Below, in pieces: positions 18,194 to 26,898 of a DNA stretch of 64,000 bases. Numbering within the stretch: the first letter of the stretch is position 1; every line of letters begins with the position of its first letter. A program made the translations under genes and the position numbers. The notes beneath the pieces are model-generated. The model saw nothing but the letters and a program-made list of their open reading frames with translations, had not been told where the DNA came from and made no database searches. This DNA comes from Tateyamaria sp. Alg231-49 (GTDB taxonomy: Bacteria; Pseudomonadota; Alphaproteobacteria; Rhodobacterales; Rhodobacteraceae), in assembly GCF_900143535.1 (NCBI RefSeq), contig NZ_FRFA01000008.1, forward strand, positions 62,001 through 126,000, read 5' to 3'.

Positions 18194-19252
18194 ATGGGCG
18201 ATGACATCCTTGACGCCCTGTTGGCCGCGTTTCCGCTGCCCAGCCTTGCGATCGACAGCACCGAACGGATCATTGCAGCCAACACCGAGGCCCTGACCCT
18301 AATTGGTCAACAGGCCAAGGGGCGCAACTACGTCACCATCCTGCGCCAGCCCGCGCTGCTCGACGCCATCGAGGCAACGTTGACGGATCGCACGCCACGC
18401 ACGACCAGATACCTCAGCAACGATGGTGCACAGGACACCACCCTTCGGGTCAGTTGCAGGCCCGTGCGCGATGTTGGGCAGGACGGGGCAGGGGCCGTGC
18501 TGCTCTCGTTTGAAGACGTCAGCCATGTCGAGCAAGCCGGCCAGATGCGGCGCGACTTTGTGGCGAATGTCAGCCACGAACTGCGTACGCCGCTGACAGC
18601 GCTCATGGGGTTTATCGAAACCTTGCGCGGCCCCGCGCGCGATGATGCAGCGGCATCGACACGGTTTCTGAACATTATGCAGGATGAGGCAGAGCGGATG
18701 AACCGGCTGGTCGGCGACCTGATGTCTCTTAACAGGGTGGAAGGCGACGAACGGGTGCGGCCAACGCAAAGCGTGGTCCTCAATGATGTGCTTGAATCGA
18801 CCCTGCGCACCTTACGTCCGCTGGCAAGCGAGGCGGGCGTGACCTTTGACATCCAAATGCCAGACACGCCCGTGCACATGATTGGGGACAGTGATCAACT
18901 GAAACAGGTTTTCACCAACCTGACCGAAAACGCGATCAAGTATGGCGGATCCGGGGGGCGGATCACCGTTAAGATGACCACAAGCCCACGTGAAGCTGCC
19001 CTGCGCGCGCCCGGAGCGCGGGTGCAGGTCATCGACTATGGCCCGGGGATCGATCCTGTGCACCTTCCGCGCCTGACTGAACGGTTCTATCGCGCAGACG
19101 ATCACCGCAGCCGCGCCCTTGGTGGAACGGGTCTGGGGCTTGCCATCGTCAAGCATATCATCAACCGCCACCGCGGCAGATTACGCGTCGAAAGCGAACT
19201 TGGTGAGGGGGCGACCTTTACCGTCATCTTGCCGGTTCAGGAAAATGTTTGA
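18194..19252 (+). CDS. phoR: Phosphate-regulon sensor histidine kinase PhoR
   Basis: The 352-residue kinase has an N-terminal PAS-like domain (PSLAIDSTERIIAANTEA), a HisKA domain with phospho-acceptor His128 in NVSHELRTPLTALMGF, and a HATPase domain (LTENAIKYGGSG, DYGPGID, RALGGTGLGLAIVKHI). It would phosphorylate PhoB (24881-25570) under phosphate limitation. No transmembrane helix is visible, unlike E. coli PhoR, so membrane contact would have to be through the Pst/PhoU complex. It lies upstream of, and separate from, the Pho-box-controlled pst genes. Confidence 0.9.
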   Translation: MGDDILDALLAAFPLPSLAIDSTERIIAANTEALTLIGQQAKGRNYVTILRQPALLDAIEATLTDRTPRTTRYLSNDGAQDTTLRVSCRPVRDVGQDGAGAVLLSFEDVSHVEQAGQMRRDFVANVSHELRTPLTALMGFIETLRGPARDDAAASTRFLNIMQDEAERMNRLVGDLMSLNRVEGDERVRPTQSVVLNDVLESTLRTLRPLASEAGVTFDIQMPDTPVHMIGDSDQLKQVFTNLTENAIKYGGSGGRITVKMTTSPREAALRAPGARVQVIDYGPGIDPVHLPRLTERFYRADDHRSRALGGTGLGLAIVKHIINRHRGRLRVESELGEGATFTVILPVQENV

Positions 19253-19275
19253 GTGACGTCAGGGTAATTTTGGCT

Positions 19276-19304
19276 CTGTCATAAAACTGTTACGCAAGTG
19301 TCAC
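19276..19304 (+). promoter_or_regulatory. Tandem Pho box (PhoB operator) upstream of pstS
   Basis: Three direct heptamers, CTGTCAT (19276), CTGTTAC (19287) and GTGTCAC (19298), recur exactly every 11 bases with A-rich spacers (AAAA, GCAA). This is the PhoB-binding pattern (CTGTCAT, 4 A/T-rich bases, repeat). It lies 84 bases before the pstS ATG and 23 bases after the phoR stop codon, so it drives pstSCAB-phoU-phoB. Confidence 0.92.
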
Positions 19305-19387
19305 AAAAGCATTGCGCGGGGTCCATAGACGGGCCGCAAGATTCCCATGGGGGGGATCACCAACAAATGTTCAAACAGGAGACATTC

Positions 19388-20428
19388 ATGTCCTTTGTGA
19401 AACTTGCAGCTTCCGCGCTGACACTCTCGGCGATGGCCGCAACAACGGCTACGGCACGTGATCAGGTTCAGGTTGCCGGATCTTCCACGGTCCTGCCTTA
19501 CGCGTCGATCGTCGCCGAAGCTTTTGGCGAAAACTTCGACTTCCCAACTCCAGTTGTTGAATCCGGCGGCTCAAGCTCAGGCCTCAAGCGGTTCTGCGAA
19601 GGTGTTGGCGAAAACACGATCGACATCGCGAATGCATCCCGCAAAATCCGCGAAAAAGAAATCAAAGCCTGCGCAGAAGCCGGTGTGACCGACATCATCG
19701 AAGTGCGCATTGGCTATGACGGCATCGTGTTCGCGAGCCAAATCAACGGCCCGGCCTACACCGCTTTCCAACCTGCTGACATTTTCAATGCTCTTGGTGC
19801 CAAGGTTCTTGTGGACGGTGCCATCGTCGACAACCCTCATCAACAGTGGGCCGACTTTAACAGCGACCTGCCAGCGTCAGACATCGTCGCCTTCATCCCC
19901 GGCACCAAGCACGGCACGCGCGAAGTGTTCGAAGACAAAGTGCTGCTGGAAGGCTGTGAAGCCACTGGCGCAATGGAAGCGATGATCACATCCGGCATGT
20001 CCGAAGATGACGCAGAAGATGCCTGCATCGACGTCCGTCAGGACGGTGGTTCAGTCGACATCGACGGTGACTACACAGAAACACTGGCCCGCATCGACGC
20101 CAACCCTAACGGCATCGGCGTGTTCGGTCTGGCATTCTACGAAAACAACACAGACAAGCTGAAAGTGGCGACAATGGGCGGTGTTGCACCTTCCACTGAA
20201 ACCATCTCTACCGGTGAATATCCTGTGTCGCGCCCACTGTTCTTCTACGTAAAGAAAGCGCACATCGGCGTGATCCCCGGTCTCAAAGAGTTCGCTTCAT
20301 TCTTCGTTGCCGACGAGCTTGCCGGACCTGACGGCCCACTGGCGGCCTACGGTCTTGTTGCTGACCCAGAGCTGTCGGCGACCCAAGCGACAGTTGCTGC
20401 CGAAACACCAATGGGCGGCGGCAGCTAA
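19388..20428 (+). CDS. pstS: Periplasmic phosphate-binding protein PstS
   Basis: The 346-residue protein has a Sec signal peptide (MSFVKLAASALTLSAMAATTATA) without a lipobox, so it is a soluble periplasmic binding protein. Phosphate-binding motifs are VAGSSTVLPYA and ESGGSSSGLKRFCEG near the N-terminus and PGTKHGTREVF in the middle. Start chosen at the ATG with AACAGGAG upstream; an open upstream extension contains the Pho box and is excluded. First gene of the Pst operon, followed by a strong hairpin before pstC. Confidence 0.95.
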   Translation: MSFVKLAASALTLSAMAATTATARDQVQVAGSSTVLPYASIVAEAFGENFDFPTPVVESGGSSSGLKRFCEGVGENTIDIANASRKIREKEIKACAEAGVTDIIEVRIGYDGIVFASQINGPAYTAFQPADIFNALGAKVLVDGAIVDNPHQQWADFNSDLPASDIVAFIPGTKHGTREVFEDKVLLEGCEATGAMEAMITSGMSEDDAEDACIDVRQDGGSVDIDGDYTETLARIDANPNGIGVFGLAFYENNTDKLKVATMGGVAPSTETISTGEYPVSRPLFFYVKKAHIGVIPGLKEFASFFVADELAGPDGPLAAYGLVADPELSATQATVAAETPMGGGS

Positions 20429-20451
20429 GCCAACCTGACCGTAACAGAAAC

Positions 20452-20476
20452 GGGGGCGGCGTTTTGCGCCGCCCCC
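20452..20476 (+). terminator. Strong hairpin between pstS and pstC (probable attenuation/processing)
   Basis: A 10-base-pair perfect stem GGGGGCGGCG / CGCCGCCCCC with a TTTTG loop lies 24 bases after the pstS stop. No T-run follows, so it should not fully terminate. Its position suits a 3'-end stabilising or partial-termination structure that makes the binding protein more abundant than the permease. Confidence 0.6.
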
Positions 20477-20543
20477 TATCACAACAAACACCCCGCCCAT
20501 CTGCCGGGCACTCTGCCACCTGACTACGACGATTGGAGCCGAC

Positions 20544-22016
20544 ATGCCGTTTACATGGCTCGTCTTGATCATTCTCGCCATTGCTGCCGTTGGCTTTGTC
20601 ACAGGGCGCAGCCGCGCACTACAAAGCGCAGGCGGTGACAGCCGTGATCTCCATTCCCTGCCAATCTACTACGGATCTCACGTTGCGATGTGGGCCGTCG
20701 TGCCAGCGGCGGCCGTTCTGATCGTCTGGCTTTTGGCGCAGCCATTTTTTGTCAATTCCCGGGTTCTGGCGACATTGCCCGACGGTGTCGTAACTGAGGG
20801 CAGTTCCATCGGCCTTGTGATGAGCGATGTGCGCCGCGTGGCGGGCGGTCTGGACGTCGCTGTGGCCCAAGGGGCAATGACACGTGACGAGGCCGCAGCG
20901 ATCAGCAGTAAAACAACTGATGTGCGTGAAAGCCTTGGCCAAGTCGGCGTCGCCCTTGGATCAGACGTCAGCGCCGAGGTGTTGGGCGGCGCGCAGCTTT
21001 ACCGTACTCTGAACGCGACCGGGTCTTTGATTATGACGGTCGTTGTGCTGGTTATCGCCCTGGGTGGCGCAGGATGGGCCGTATCCCGTTCCGACGCGAA
21101 TTTCAGGGCACGCAACACAGTGGAACGCGGAATTTTGGCGTTGTTGATTTGCGCCGCTTCAATCGCGGTCCTGACAACCATCGGCATCCTGTTTGCTTTG
21201 CTGTTTAATACGATCGAGTTCTTCCGACTGTATCCGGCTGCCGACTTTTTCTTTGGCACGAAATGGGCGCCCAGTTTTTCTGGAAGGGGCGGGGCGTCTG
21301 ACCTTGGGGTGCTGCCGCTTTTGTGGGGCACGTTCTATATCTCCATCATTGCGCTGCTGGTGGCCGTGCCCATCGGCCTGTTCTCAGCCATTTATCTCTC
21401 TGAATATGCAAGCCCGCGCGTGCGTGGCATCGCCAAGCCACTGATCGAAATCCTCGCCGGCATCCCGACAATTGTTTACGGGCTGTTTGCTCTGCTCACT
21501 GTTGGTCCACTTTTGGTGTCGATGTTCGGCAAGGACACTGTCGGCTGGATGCAGGGCGGCACGGCGGTGATGACGGCGGGCCTTGTGATGGGGATTATGC
21601 TGATCCCTTTTGTGTCTTCGCTGTCTGACGACATCATCAACGCGGTGCCCCAAGCCATGCGCGATGGGTCTTATGGGCTCGGTGCCACACAATCCGAGAC
21701 GATCCGTCAGGTGATCTTACCCGCGGCCCTGCCGGGCATCGTGGGTGCGATCCTGCTGGCGGCCAGCCGCGCCATTGGCGAGACGATGATCGTTGTGCTG
21801 GGGGCAGGGGCCGCGGCCCGCCTGTCGCTGAACCCGTTTGAAGCGATGACAACCATCACCGCCAAGATCGTGAGCCAGCTGACTGGCGACGCCGACTTTG
21901 CCTCTCCAGAGGCGCTGGTGGCCTTCGCGCTTGGCATGACCCTCTTTGTCCTGACGCTCGGGCTCAACGTCTTTGCCCTTTATATCGTGCGCAAATACCG
22001 GGAGCAGTACGACTGA
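20544..22016 (+). CDS. pstC: Phosphate ABC transporter permease PstC
   Basis: The 490-residue integral membrane protein has an N-terminal pair of hydrophobic segments and a soluble insert (about residues 60-150), followed by the permease core from FNTIEFFRLYPAADFFFGTKW. The EAA loop region reads AMRDGSYGLGATQSETIRQVILPAALPGIVGA. It is longer than E. coli PstC, as usual in alphaproteobacteria. A GGAG ribosome-binding site lies before the ATG. The stop codon overlaps the pstA start by one base. Confidence 0.94.
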   Translation: MPFTWLVLIILAIAAVGFVTGRSRALQSAGGDSRDLHSLPIYYGSHVAMWAVVPAAAVLIVWLLAQPFFVNSRVLATLPDGVVTEGSSIGLVMSDVRRVAGGLDVAVAQGAMTRDEAAAISSKTTDVRESLGQVGVALGSDVSAEVLGGAQLYRTLNATGSLIMTVVVLVIALGGAGWAVSRSDANFRARNTVERGILALLICAASIAVLTTIGILFALLFNTIEFFRLYPAADFFFGTKWAPSFSGRGGASDLGVLPLLWGTFYISIIALLVAVPIGLFSAIYLSEYASPRVRGIAKPLIEILAGIPTIVYGLFALLTVGPLLVSMFGKDTVGWMQGGTAVMTAGLVMGIMLIPFVSSLSDDIINAVPQAMRDGSYGLGATQSETIRQVILPAALPGIVGAILLAASRAIGETMIVVLGAGAAARLSLNPFEAMTTITAKIVSQLTGDADFASPEALVAFALGMTLFVLTLGLNVFALYIVRKYREQYD

Positions 22017-23347
22017 TGACTGACGCAAGTATGACACCCGCCCCAGCCAAGCCCAAGAGATCGAGCCTGTCCGTTCTGGATGCACGCACCCGCAAGCGCA
22101 ACGCTGCCGAAACGCGGTTTCGGATGTACGGTGTTGCGGCCATTGCCGTGGGCCTGCTGTTTCTGGTGTTCTTGTTCGCCTCGATCCTGCGCTCGGGCAT
22201 TCCCGCCTTTACACAGACGGTGATGGATATCGAATTCGTGCTCACCCAAGAGCAGTTCGAAGAAGCCGAGAGCAAGATGCTCAAGACGGGCGAGTATCAA
22301 AAGATTTTTGTGAATGCGCTGCAAAGCCAACTTGAAGAAAGCGGGCTTGAAGTCGCCTTTGACAACAAGGCCATCGAACGGATCGTGGGCAAGCCGGGTG
22401 GTACAATCCGCAGCTATTTCCTTGAAAACCCGGATCGAGTCGGCACGCCGGTTTCCTTCGAACTGGCCGCATCGTCTCGCGTGGACGGCTATTTCAACGG
22501 CCGCGTGACGCGGGAAAATATCGTGGACAGCCGGTTTCTGATGGCCTCTGACCTTGATCTGGTGGATGCGCTGGAAGAAGCCGGGATCATCCACGGCGCC
22601 TTCAACTGGAACTTTATCACTGGCACGGATTCTGGCGTGGACAACCCCGGCGGTGCCGGCCTTGGCGCGTCAGTGATCGGGTCCTTCTTTATGATGCTGG
22701 TGGTGCTGTTCCTGTCGCTGCCCATTGGGGTTGCGGCATCGATATACCTTGAGGAATTTGCACCCAAGAACCGCTGGACTGACCTTATAGAGGTGAACAT
22801 TTCCAACCTCGCGGCGGTGCCTTCTATCGTGTTTGGTATCCTTGGTCTGGCCGTCTTTATCCAGTTCGCGGGCTTGCCTCAGTCCGCACCACTGGTCGGT
22901 GGCCTTGTGCTGACACTAATGACGCTGCCCACAATCATCATCTCAACACGCGCCTCGCTGGCCGCTGTGCCGCCATCGATCCGCGATGCGGCTTTGGGGG
23001 TAGGGGCCTCCAAGATGCAATCGGTGTTCCACCATGTGCTGCCCTTGGCGATGCCGGGTATCCTGACCGGGACAATCATCGGACTTGCACAGGCGCTCGG
23101 TGAAACGGCCCCGCTGCTGCTGATTGGCATGGTCGGCTTTGTGGCGCGCGAATACCCCGAAGGGTTCCTGTCGGGCTTTACCGACGCCAACTCGGCCATG
23201 CCCGCCCAAATTTACACTTGGGCGAGCCGCGCGGATCCCGGATTTTACGAGAAAGCATGGGGCGGTATCATCATCCTCCTGCTATTCCTGATTACGATGA
23301 ATGCAATTGCCGTGATCTTGCGACGCCGTTTTGAACGCCGCTGGTAG
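22016..23347 (+). CDS. pstA: Phosphate ABC transporter permease PstA
   Basis: The 443-residue permease has one N-terminal membrane helix (residues ~40-65), a ~150-residue periplasmic insert, and a six-helix permease core starting near [23 protein letters not shown]. The EAA loop is [32 protein letters not shown]. The long N-terminal extension is typical of alphaproteobacterial PstA. Start overlaps the pstC stop; the ATP-binding gene pstB follows after 10 bases. Confidence 0.94.
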   Translation: MTDASMTPAPAKPKRSSLSVLDARTRKRNAAETRFRMYGVAAIAVGLLFLVFLFASILRSGIPAFTQTVMDIEFVLTQEQFEEAESKMLKTGEYQKIFVNALQSQLEESGLEVAFDNKAIERIVGKPGGTIRSYFLENPDRVGTPVSFELAASSRVDGYFNGRVTRENIVDSRFLMASDLDLVDALEEAGIIHGAFNWNFITGTDSGVDNPGGAGLGASVIGSFFMMLVVLFLSLPIGVAASIYLEEFAPKNRWTDLIEVNISNLAAVPSIVFGILGLAVFIQFAGLPQSAPLVGGLVLTLMTLPTIIISTRASLAAVPPSIRDAALGVGASKMQSVFHHVLPLAMPGILTGTIIGLAQALGETAPLLLIGMVGFVAREYPEGFLSGFTDANSAMPAQIYTWASRADPGFYEKAWGGIIILLLFLITMNAIAVILRRRFERRW

Positions 23348-23357
23348 GGGCAAAGAC

Positions 23358-24155
23358 ATGAACGACATGAGAATTGTGGAGAGAGACGTGGACACAAACG
23401 AGGTCAAAATCGCGGCCAGGGACGTACAGGTCTTTTACGGCGACAACCACGCGATCAAGGATGTCAGCGTCGACATCGACGACAAGACTGTCACGGCCTT
23501 CATTGGTCCGTCTGGTTGCGGAAAATCAACTTTTCTGCGTTGTATCAATCGGATGAACGACACAATTGATGTGTGTCGAGTCAAGGGCGACATTCGGATC
23601 GACTCCGAAGACATCTATGATCCCAAGGTCGACCCGGTACAGTTGCGCGCCAAAGTGGGCATGGTGTTTCAAAAGCCGAACCCGTTCCCCAAATCCATCT
23701 ACGACAACGTCGCCTATGGCCCTCGCATTCACGGCCTTGCCAGGTCCAAGGCTGATCTGGACGACATCGTTGAAAAGTCGCTGCGTCGCGGAGCAATCTG
23801 GGATGAGGTCAAAGACCGCCTGCATGCCCCCGGCACAGGTTTGTCTGGCGGGCAACAGCAACGCCTGTGCATCGCGCGGGCTGTCGCCACAGAACCCGAA
23901 GTTCTGCTGATGGACGAACCTTGCTCGGCTCTTGACCCAATCGCCACTGCGCAAGTCGAGGAATTGATTGACGAATTGCGCAAGAACTACTCGGTCGTCA
24001 TCGTCACGCACTCGATGCAGCAGGCCGCGCGGGTCAGCCAAAAGACAGCGTTCTTCCATCTCGGCCATCTGGTCGAATACGGCGAGACCGGTACCATTTT
24101 TACCAATCCCGTCGATCCACGCACTGAAAGCTACATCACTGGCCGCATCGGCTAA
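23358..24155 (+). CDS. pstB: Phosphate ABC transporter ATP-binding protein PstB
   Basis: The 265-residue ABC ATPase has Walker [11 protein letters not shown]-loop [12 protein letters not shown], signature LSGGQQQR, Walker [14 protein letters not shown] and the H-loop histidine in [11 protein letters not shown]. It powers PstCA import of phosphate. The ATG at 23358 with an AGGGGCAAAG ribosome-binding region is preferred over an alternative start inside pstA. It precedes phoU by 10 bases. Confidence 0.96.
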   Translation: MNDMRIVERDVDTNEVKIAARDVQVFYGDNHAIKDVSVDIDDKTVTAFIGPSGCGKSTFLRCINRMNDTIDVCRVKGDIRIDSEDIYDPKVDPVQLRAKVGMVFQKPNPFPKSIYDNVAYGPRIHGLARSKADLDDIVEKSLRRGAIWDEVKDRLHAPGTGLSGGQQQRLCIARAVATEPEVLLMDEPCSALDPIATAQVEELIDELRKNYSVVIVTHSMQQAARVSQKTAFFHLGHLVEYGETGTIFTNPVDPRTESYITGRIG

Positions 24156-24165
24156 GGAGTTCCAA

Positions 24166-24867
24166 ATGAACGATCAACATATCGCATCGGCCTTTGACCG
24201 CGATCTTGAAGCGATTCAGGCCCAGATCATGAAAATGGGCGGGCTTGTCGAAAACGCTATTCTGGAGGCTGCGATCAGCCTTGAAACCCGCGACGAAGAG
24301 CGCGCAGAGGCCGTGCGCCGGGCCGACAAGGCTATCGACGCCCTCGAGGAAGGTATTAATGAAGAAGCAGCTCGCGTGATCGCACTGCGCGCGCCCACTG
24401 CGATTGATTTGCGTCTTGTGCTGTCAGTCATCAAGGTGAGCGCCAACCTTGAACGCATTGGGGATTATGCAAAAAACCTCGCCAAGCGCACCAGCGTCTT
24501 GTCGCAACTCGCACCGGTTGACGACAGCGCAAGCGCCTTGCGTCGCATGGCCAAAGAGGTTGAGCGGATGCTCAAGGACGCACTGGACGCCTATGTGTCC
24601 CGCGACGCTGAATTGGCGCAAGACGTGATCGACCGCGACATCGACGTGGACCAGATGTATAACGCGCTATTCCGCGAATTCCTCACCTTCATGATGGAAG
24701 ACCCGCGCAACATCACCGCATGCATGCACCTGCATTTCATTGCGAAGAATATCGAACGCATGGGCGATCACGTGACCTCGATCGCCGAACAGGTTGTCTA
24801 CCTCGTTACCGGAGCGATCCCTGACGAAGCGCGCAGCAAGGGCGACAAGACGTCCTTGCGGGCCTAA
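24166..24867 (+). CDS. phoU: Phosphate signalling protein PhoU
   Basis: The 233-residue all-helical protein is made of two PhoU three-helix repeats, with metal-binding E/D motifs VSANLERIGDYAKNLAKR (first repeat) and FIAKNIERMGDHVTSIAEQ (second repeat). It couples Pst transport state to PhoR, keeping the regulon off when phosphate is plentiful. An AAGGAG ribosome-binding site precedes the ATG; an open extension running back into pstB is not real. It lies between pstB and phoB. Confidence 0.95.
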   Translation: MNDQHIASAFDRDLEAIQAQIMKMGGLVENAILEAAISLETRDEERAEAVRRADKAIDALEEGINEEAARVIALRAPTAIDLRLVLSVIKVSANLERIGDYAKNLAKRTSVLSQLAPVDDSASALRRMAKEVERMLKDALDAYVSRDAELAQDVIDRDIDVDQMYNALFREFLTFMMEDPRNITACMHLHFIAKNIERMGDHVTSIAEQVVYLVTGAIPDEARSKGDKTSLRA

Positions 24868-24880
24868 GGAGACTTAGCAC

Positions 24881-25570
24881 ATGTCCGCTGCTCAACCCCG
24901 TGTCCTGATCGTAGAGGATGAACCGGCACAGCGCGAAGTGCTGGCCTATAACCTAGAGGCCGAAGGCTTTGCCGTAAGCCAAGCACAAAACGGGGAAGAG
25001 GCGCTGTTGCTGATCGACGAGGACGCACCAGACATCATTGTTTTGGACTGGATGATGCCAAACCTGTCCGGCATCGAAATCTGCCGCCGCATCAAAATCA
25101 AGCCTGAGACGCGCTCTATACCCGTCATCATGCTCTCGGCACGTGCAGAAGAGGTGGACAGGGTACGGGGGCTGGAAACAGGCGCAGATGACTATGTGGT
25201 CAAACCCTATTCAGTCCTCGAGTTGATGGCTCGTGTGCGCAGCCAGCTGCGCCGAGTCCGCCCGTCTACTATGGGCCAAAGACTTGAATTTGATGACATA
25301 ATTTTGGATGCAGAAACCCACAAGGTCACGCGCGGGCCGGATGAGTTAAAGCTTGGCCCAACCGAATTCCGCTTGCTCAGCACGTTCATGGAAAAACCGG
25401 GCCGGGTCTGGAGCCGCGAACAATTGCTGGACCGGGTATGGGGCCGCGACATTTACGTCGACACGAGGACAGTCGATGTGCATATCGGCCGACTGCGAAA
25501 AGCGTTGACACAACATGGTGGCGGCAATCCCGTGCGGACGGTGCGTGGTGCCGGGTATGCATTGGGGTAG
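24881..25570 (+). CDS. phoB: Phosphate-regulon response regulator PhoB
   Basis: The 229-residue OmpR-class regulator has a receiver domain with D56 as phospho-acceptor (IIVLDWMMPNL), the lysine in YVVKPYS, and a C-terminal winged helix ending in RTVDVHIGRLRKAL and VRTVRGAGYAL. It binds the Pho box at 19276-19304. It is the last gene of the Pst operon, so it amplifies its own synthesis. PhoR at 18194-19252 is its likely kinase. Confidence 0.95.
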   Translation: MSAAQPRVLIVEDEPAQREVLAYNLEAEGFAVSQAQNGEEALLLIDEDAPDIIVLDWMMPNLSGIEICRRIKIKPETRSIPVIMLSARAEEVDRVRGLETGADDYVVKPYSVLELMARVRSQLRRVRPSTMGQRLEFDDIILDAETHKVTRGPDELKLGPTEFRLLSTFMEKPGRVWSREQLLDRVWGRDIYVDTRTVDVHIGRLRKALTQHGGGNPVRTVRGAGYALG

Positions 25571-26309
25571 GGCGCGCCACAGACACATTCACCTTGCCAC
25601 ATAATACACTGTTATAATTACATTTTGCCTTCATGATATCCATCATCAAGGTGGTGACAGCCTATTCCGCCTTACCTAAGGTTCATAACAAACGCCGCCT
25701 GTCCAGGTGCCATCACTGTCGCTTGAGCAATGAGTAAGGCGCAGCATGCTGTTTGTTCGTCGCGCATGTTGAAAACCGCCAAGCGCTGCGTTGATGCAGG
25801 TTCGATGAGAAAACCCGACACGGTAACCGAACTGGGAACCATAGAGTCAGCCATGGCAAACATCAGTTAAGAATTGGCAACGATATCAAAAGGTACCGCA
25901 GGACATGTAATCCACGGATGCTTCCGTGGCATAAGCCTGTGCAGCACCCAAGCAAAACGCAGCGATGTTTGAAGAAGCCAATACGGCATGCTCAAACTTG
26001 TCCCAAGGGGCAGAGATGTTGTGTGCGCTTTCGCTTAAGCTCTGTGCCAGCACCCGCTAATTGACTGTCCGCTATGGTGCGCGACCCATTTCAAAAACTC
26101 ACATAATGTGGATTATAAGTTTTAAGGATACACTCTGGCAGGGCGTCAGGACACCAAAGCGTCTCTCTGCGCGTCAACGCGCATTGAACGCCCTATCGCT
26201 ATCCACAACAGCGTTCACAGCGGCGCATCCTCAAGCAAAGGTTTGCGTGCAAAATCTGCTAAGACACGGTTGAGTGTTTCAGCAAGCACCACAACAACAG
26301 GAAACCAAA
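25571..26309. other. 739-base intergenic region with decayed-looking short frames
   Basis: No gene is supported here. On the minus strand two short open stretches have protein-like composition: about 26058-25896, reading VLAQSLSESAHN then APWDKFEHAVLASSN, ending in a stop, and 25863-25672, starting MFAMADSMVPSS. Each has fewer than 65 codons, they lie in different frames, and neither has a ribosome-binding site, which fits a degraded minus-strand gene. I could not assign the family. The 60 bases before 26310 should hold the promoter of the SIS gene. Confidence 0.4.
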
Positions 26310-26864
26310 ATGAATGAGCGACTGTCCTTCGCCCTGAAGAATGTTGAAACCGTGCTTGGCTCTGTGGACCGGGCTTCCGTGGACGCAGCATGTCGCATGA
26401 TTGCAGCCGCCAGTACGATTGGCGTCTATGGGTGCGGTCGCGAAGGATATCAGATGCGCGGGCTTGCCATGCGTCTGTTTCACCTCGGTCTCAACGTTGG
26501 CTATGTTGGCGAAACAACGATGCCTGCTCTTACGCACGGCGGACTTTTGATTGTCTCGTCTGGTCCGGGTGGTTTGGCGACGGTGAATGCCCACATCAAG
26601 ACAGCCAAATCAGCAGGCGCATCCGTTGTTCTGCTCACCGCACAAAGCGACACGTCAGGTGCGCATGAAGTTGACCTTGTTCTCACGTTGCAAGCGCAAA
26701 CCATGGCAAATGACGGCCAAACAGCAGAAGATGACATTCTGCCCATGGGGTCAGCTTACGAGGGCGCGTTGTTCTTTTTGTGTGAATGGATCGTTGCAGA
26801 CACAAAATCGATCCTGGGCACTTCAGCCGAAGCGACCAGAGCGCGCCACACGAATATGGAATAG
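26310..26864 (+). CDS. SIS-domain sugar-phosphate isomerase-like protein
   Basis: The 184-residue single SIS domain is similar in size and pattern to 6-phospho-3-hexuloisomerase (IGVYGCGREGYQMRGLAMRLFHLG, GGLLIVSSGPGGLATVNAHIKTAKSAGASVVLLT). The C-terminal ILPMGSAYEGALFFLCEWIV is typical of the HPI/PHI group. No hexulose-phosphate synthase gene is nearby, so it may act on another ketose phosphate. Start chosen at the ATG behind CAGGAAACC. It stands alone, convergent with kynU. Confidence 0.75.
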   Translation: MNERLSFALKNVETVLGSVDRASVDAACRMIAAASTIGVYGCGREGYQMRGLAMRLFHLGLNVGYVGETTMPALTHGGLLIVSSGPGGLATVNAHIKTAKSAGASVVLLTAQSDTSGAHEVDLVLTLQAQTMANDGQTAEDDILPMGSAYEGALFFLCEWIVADTKSILGTSAEATRARHTNME

Positions 26865-26898
26865 TGTGCCGCGCCCTGCCCGCCAGTTTGTATTGTTC

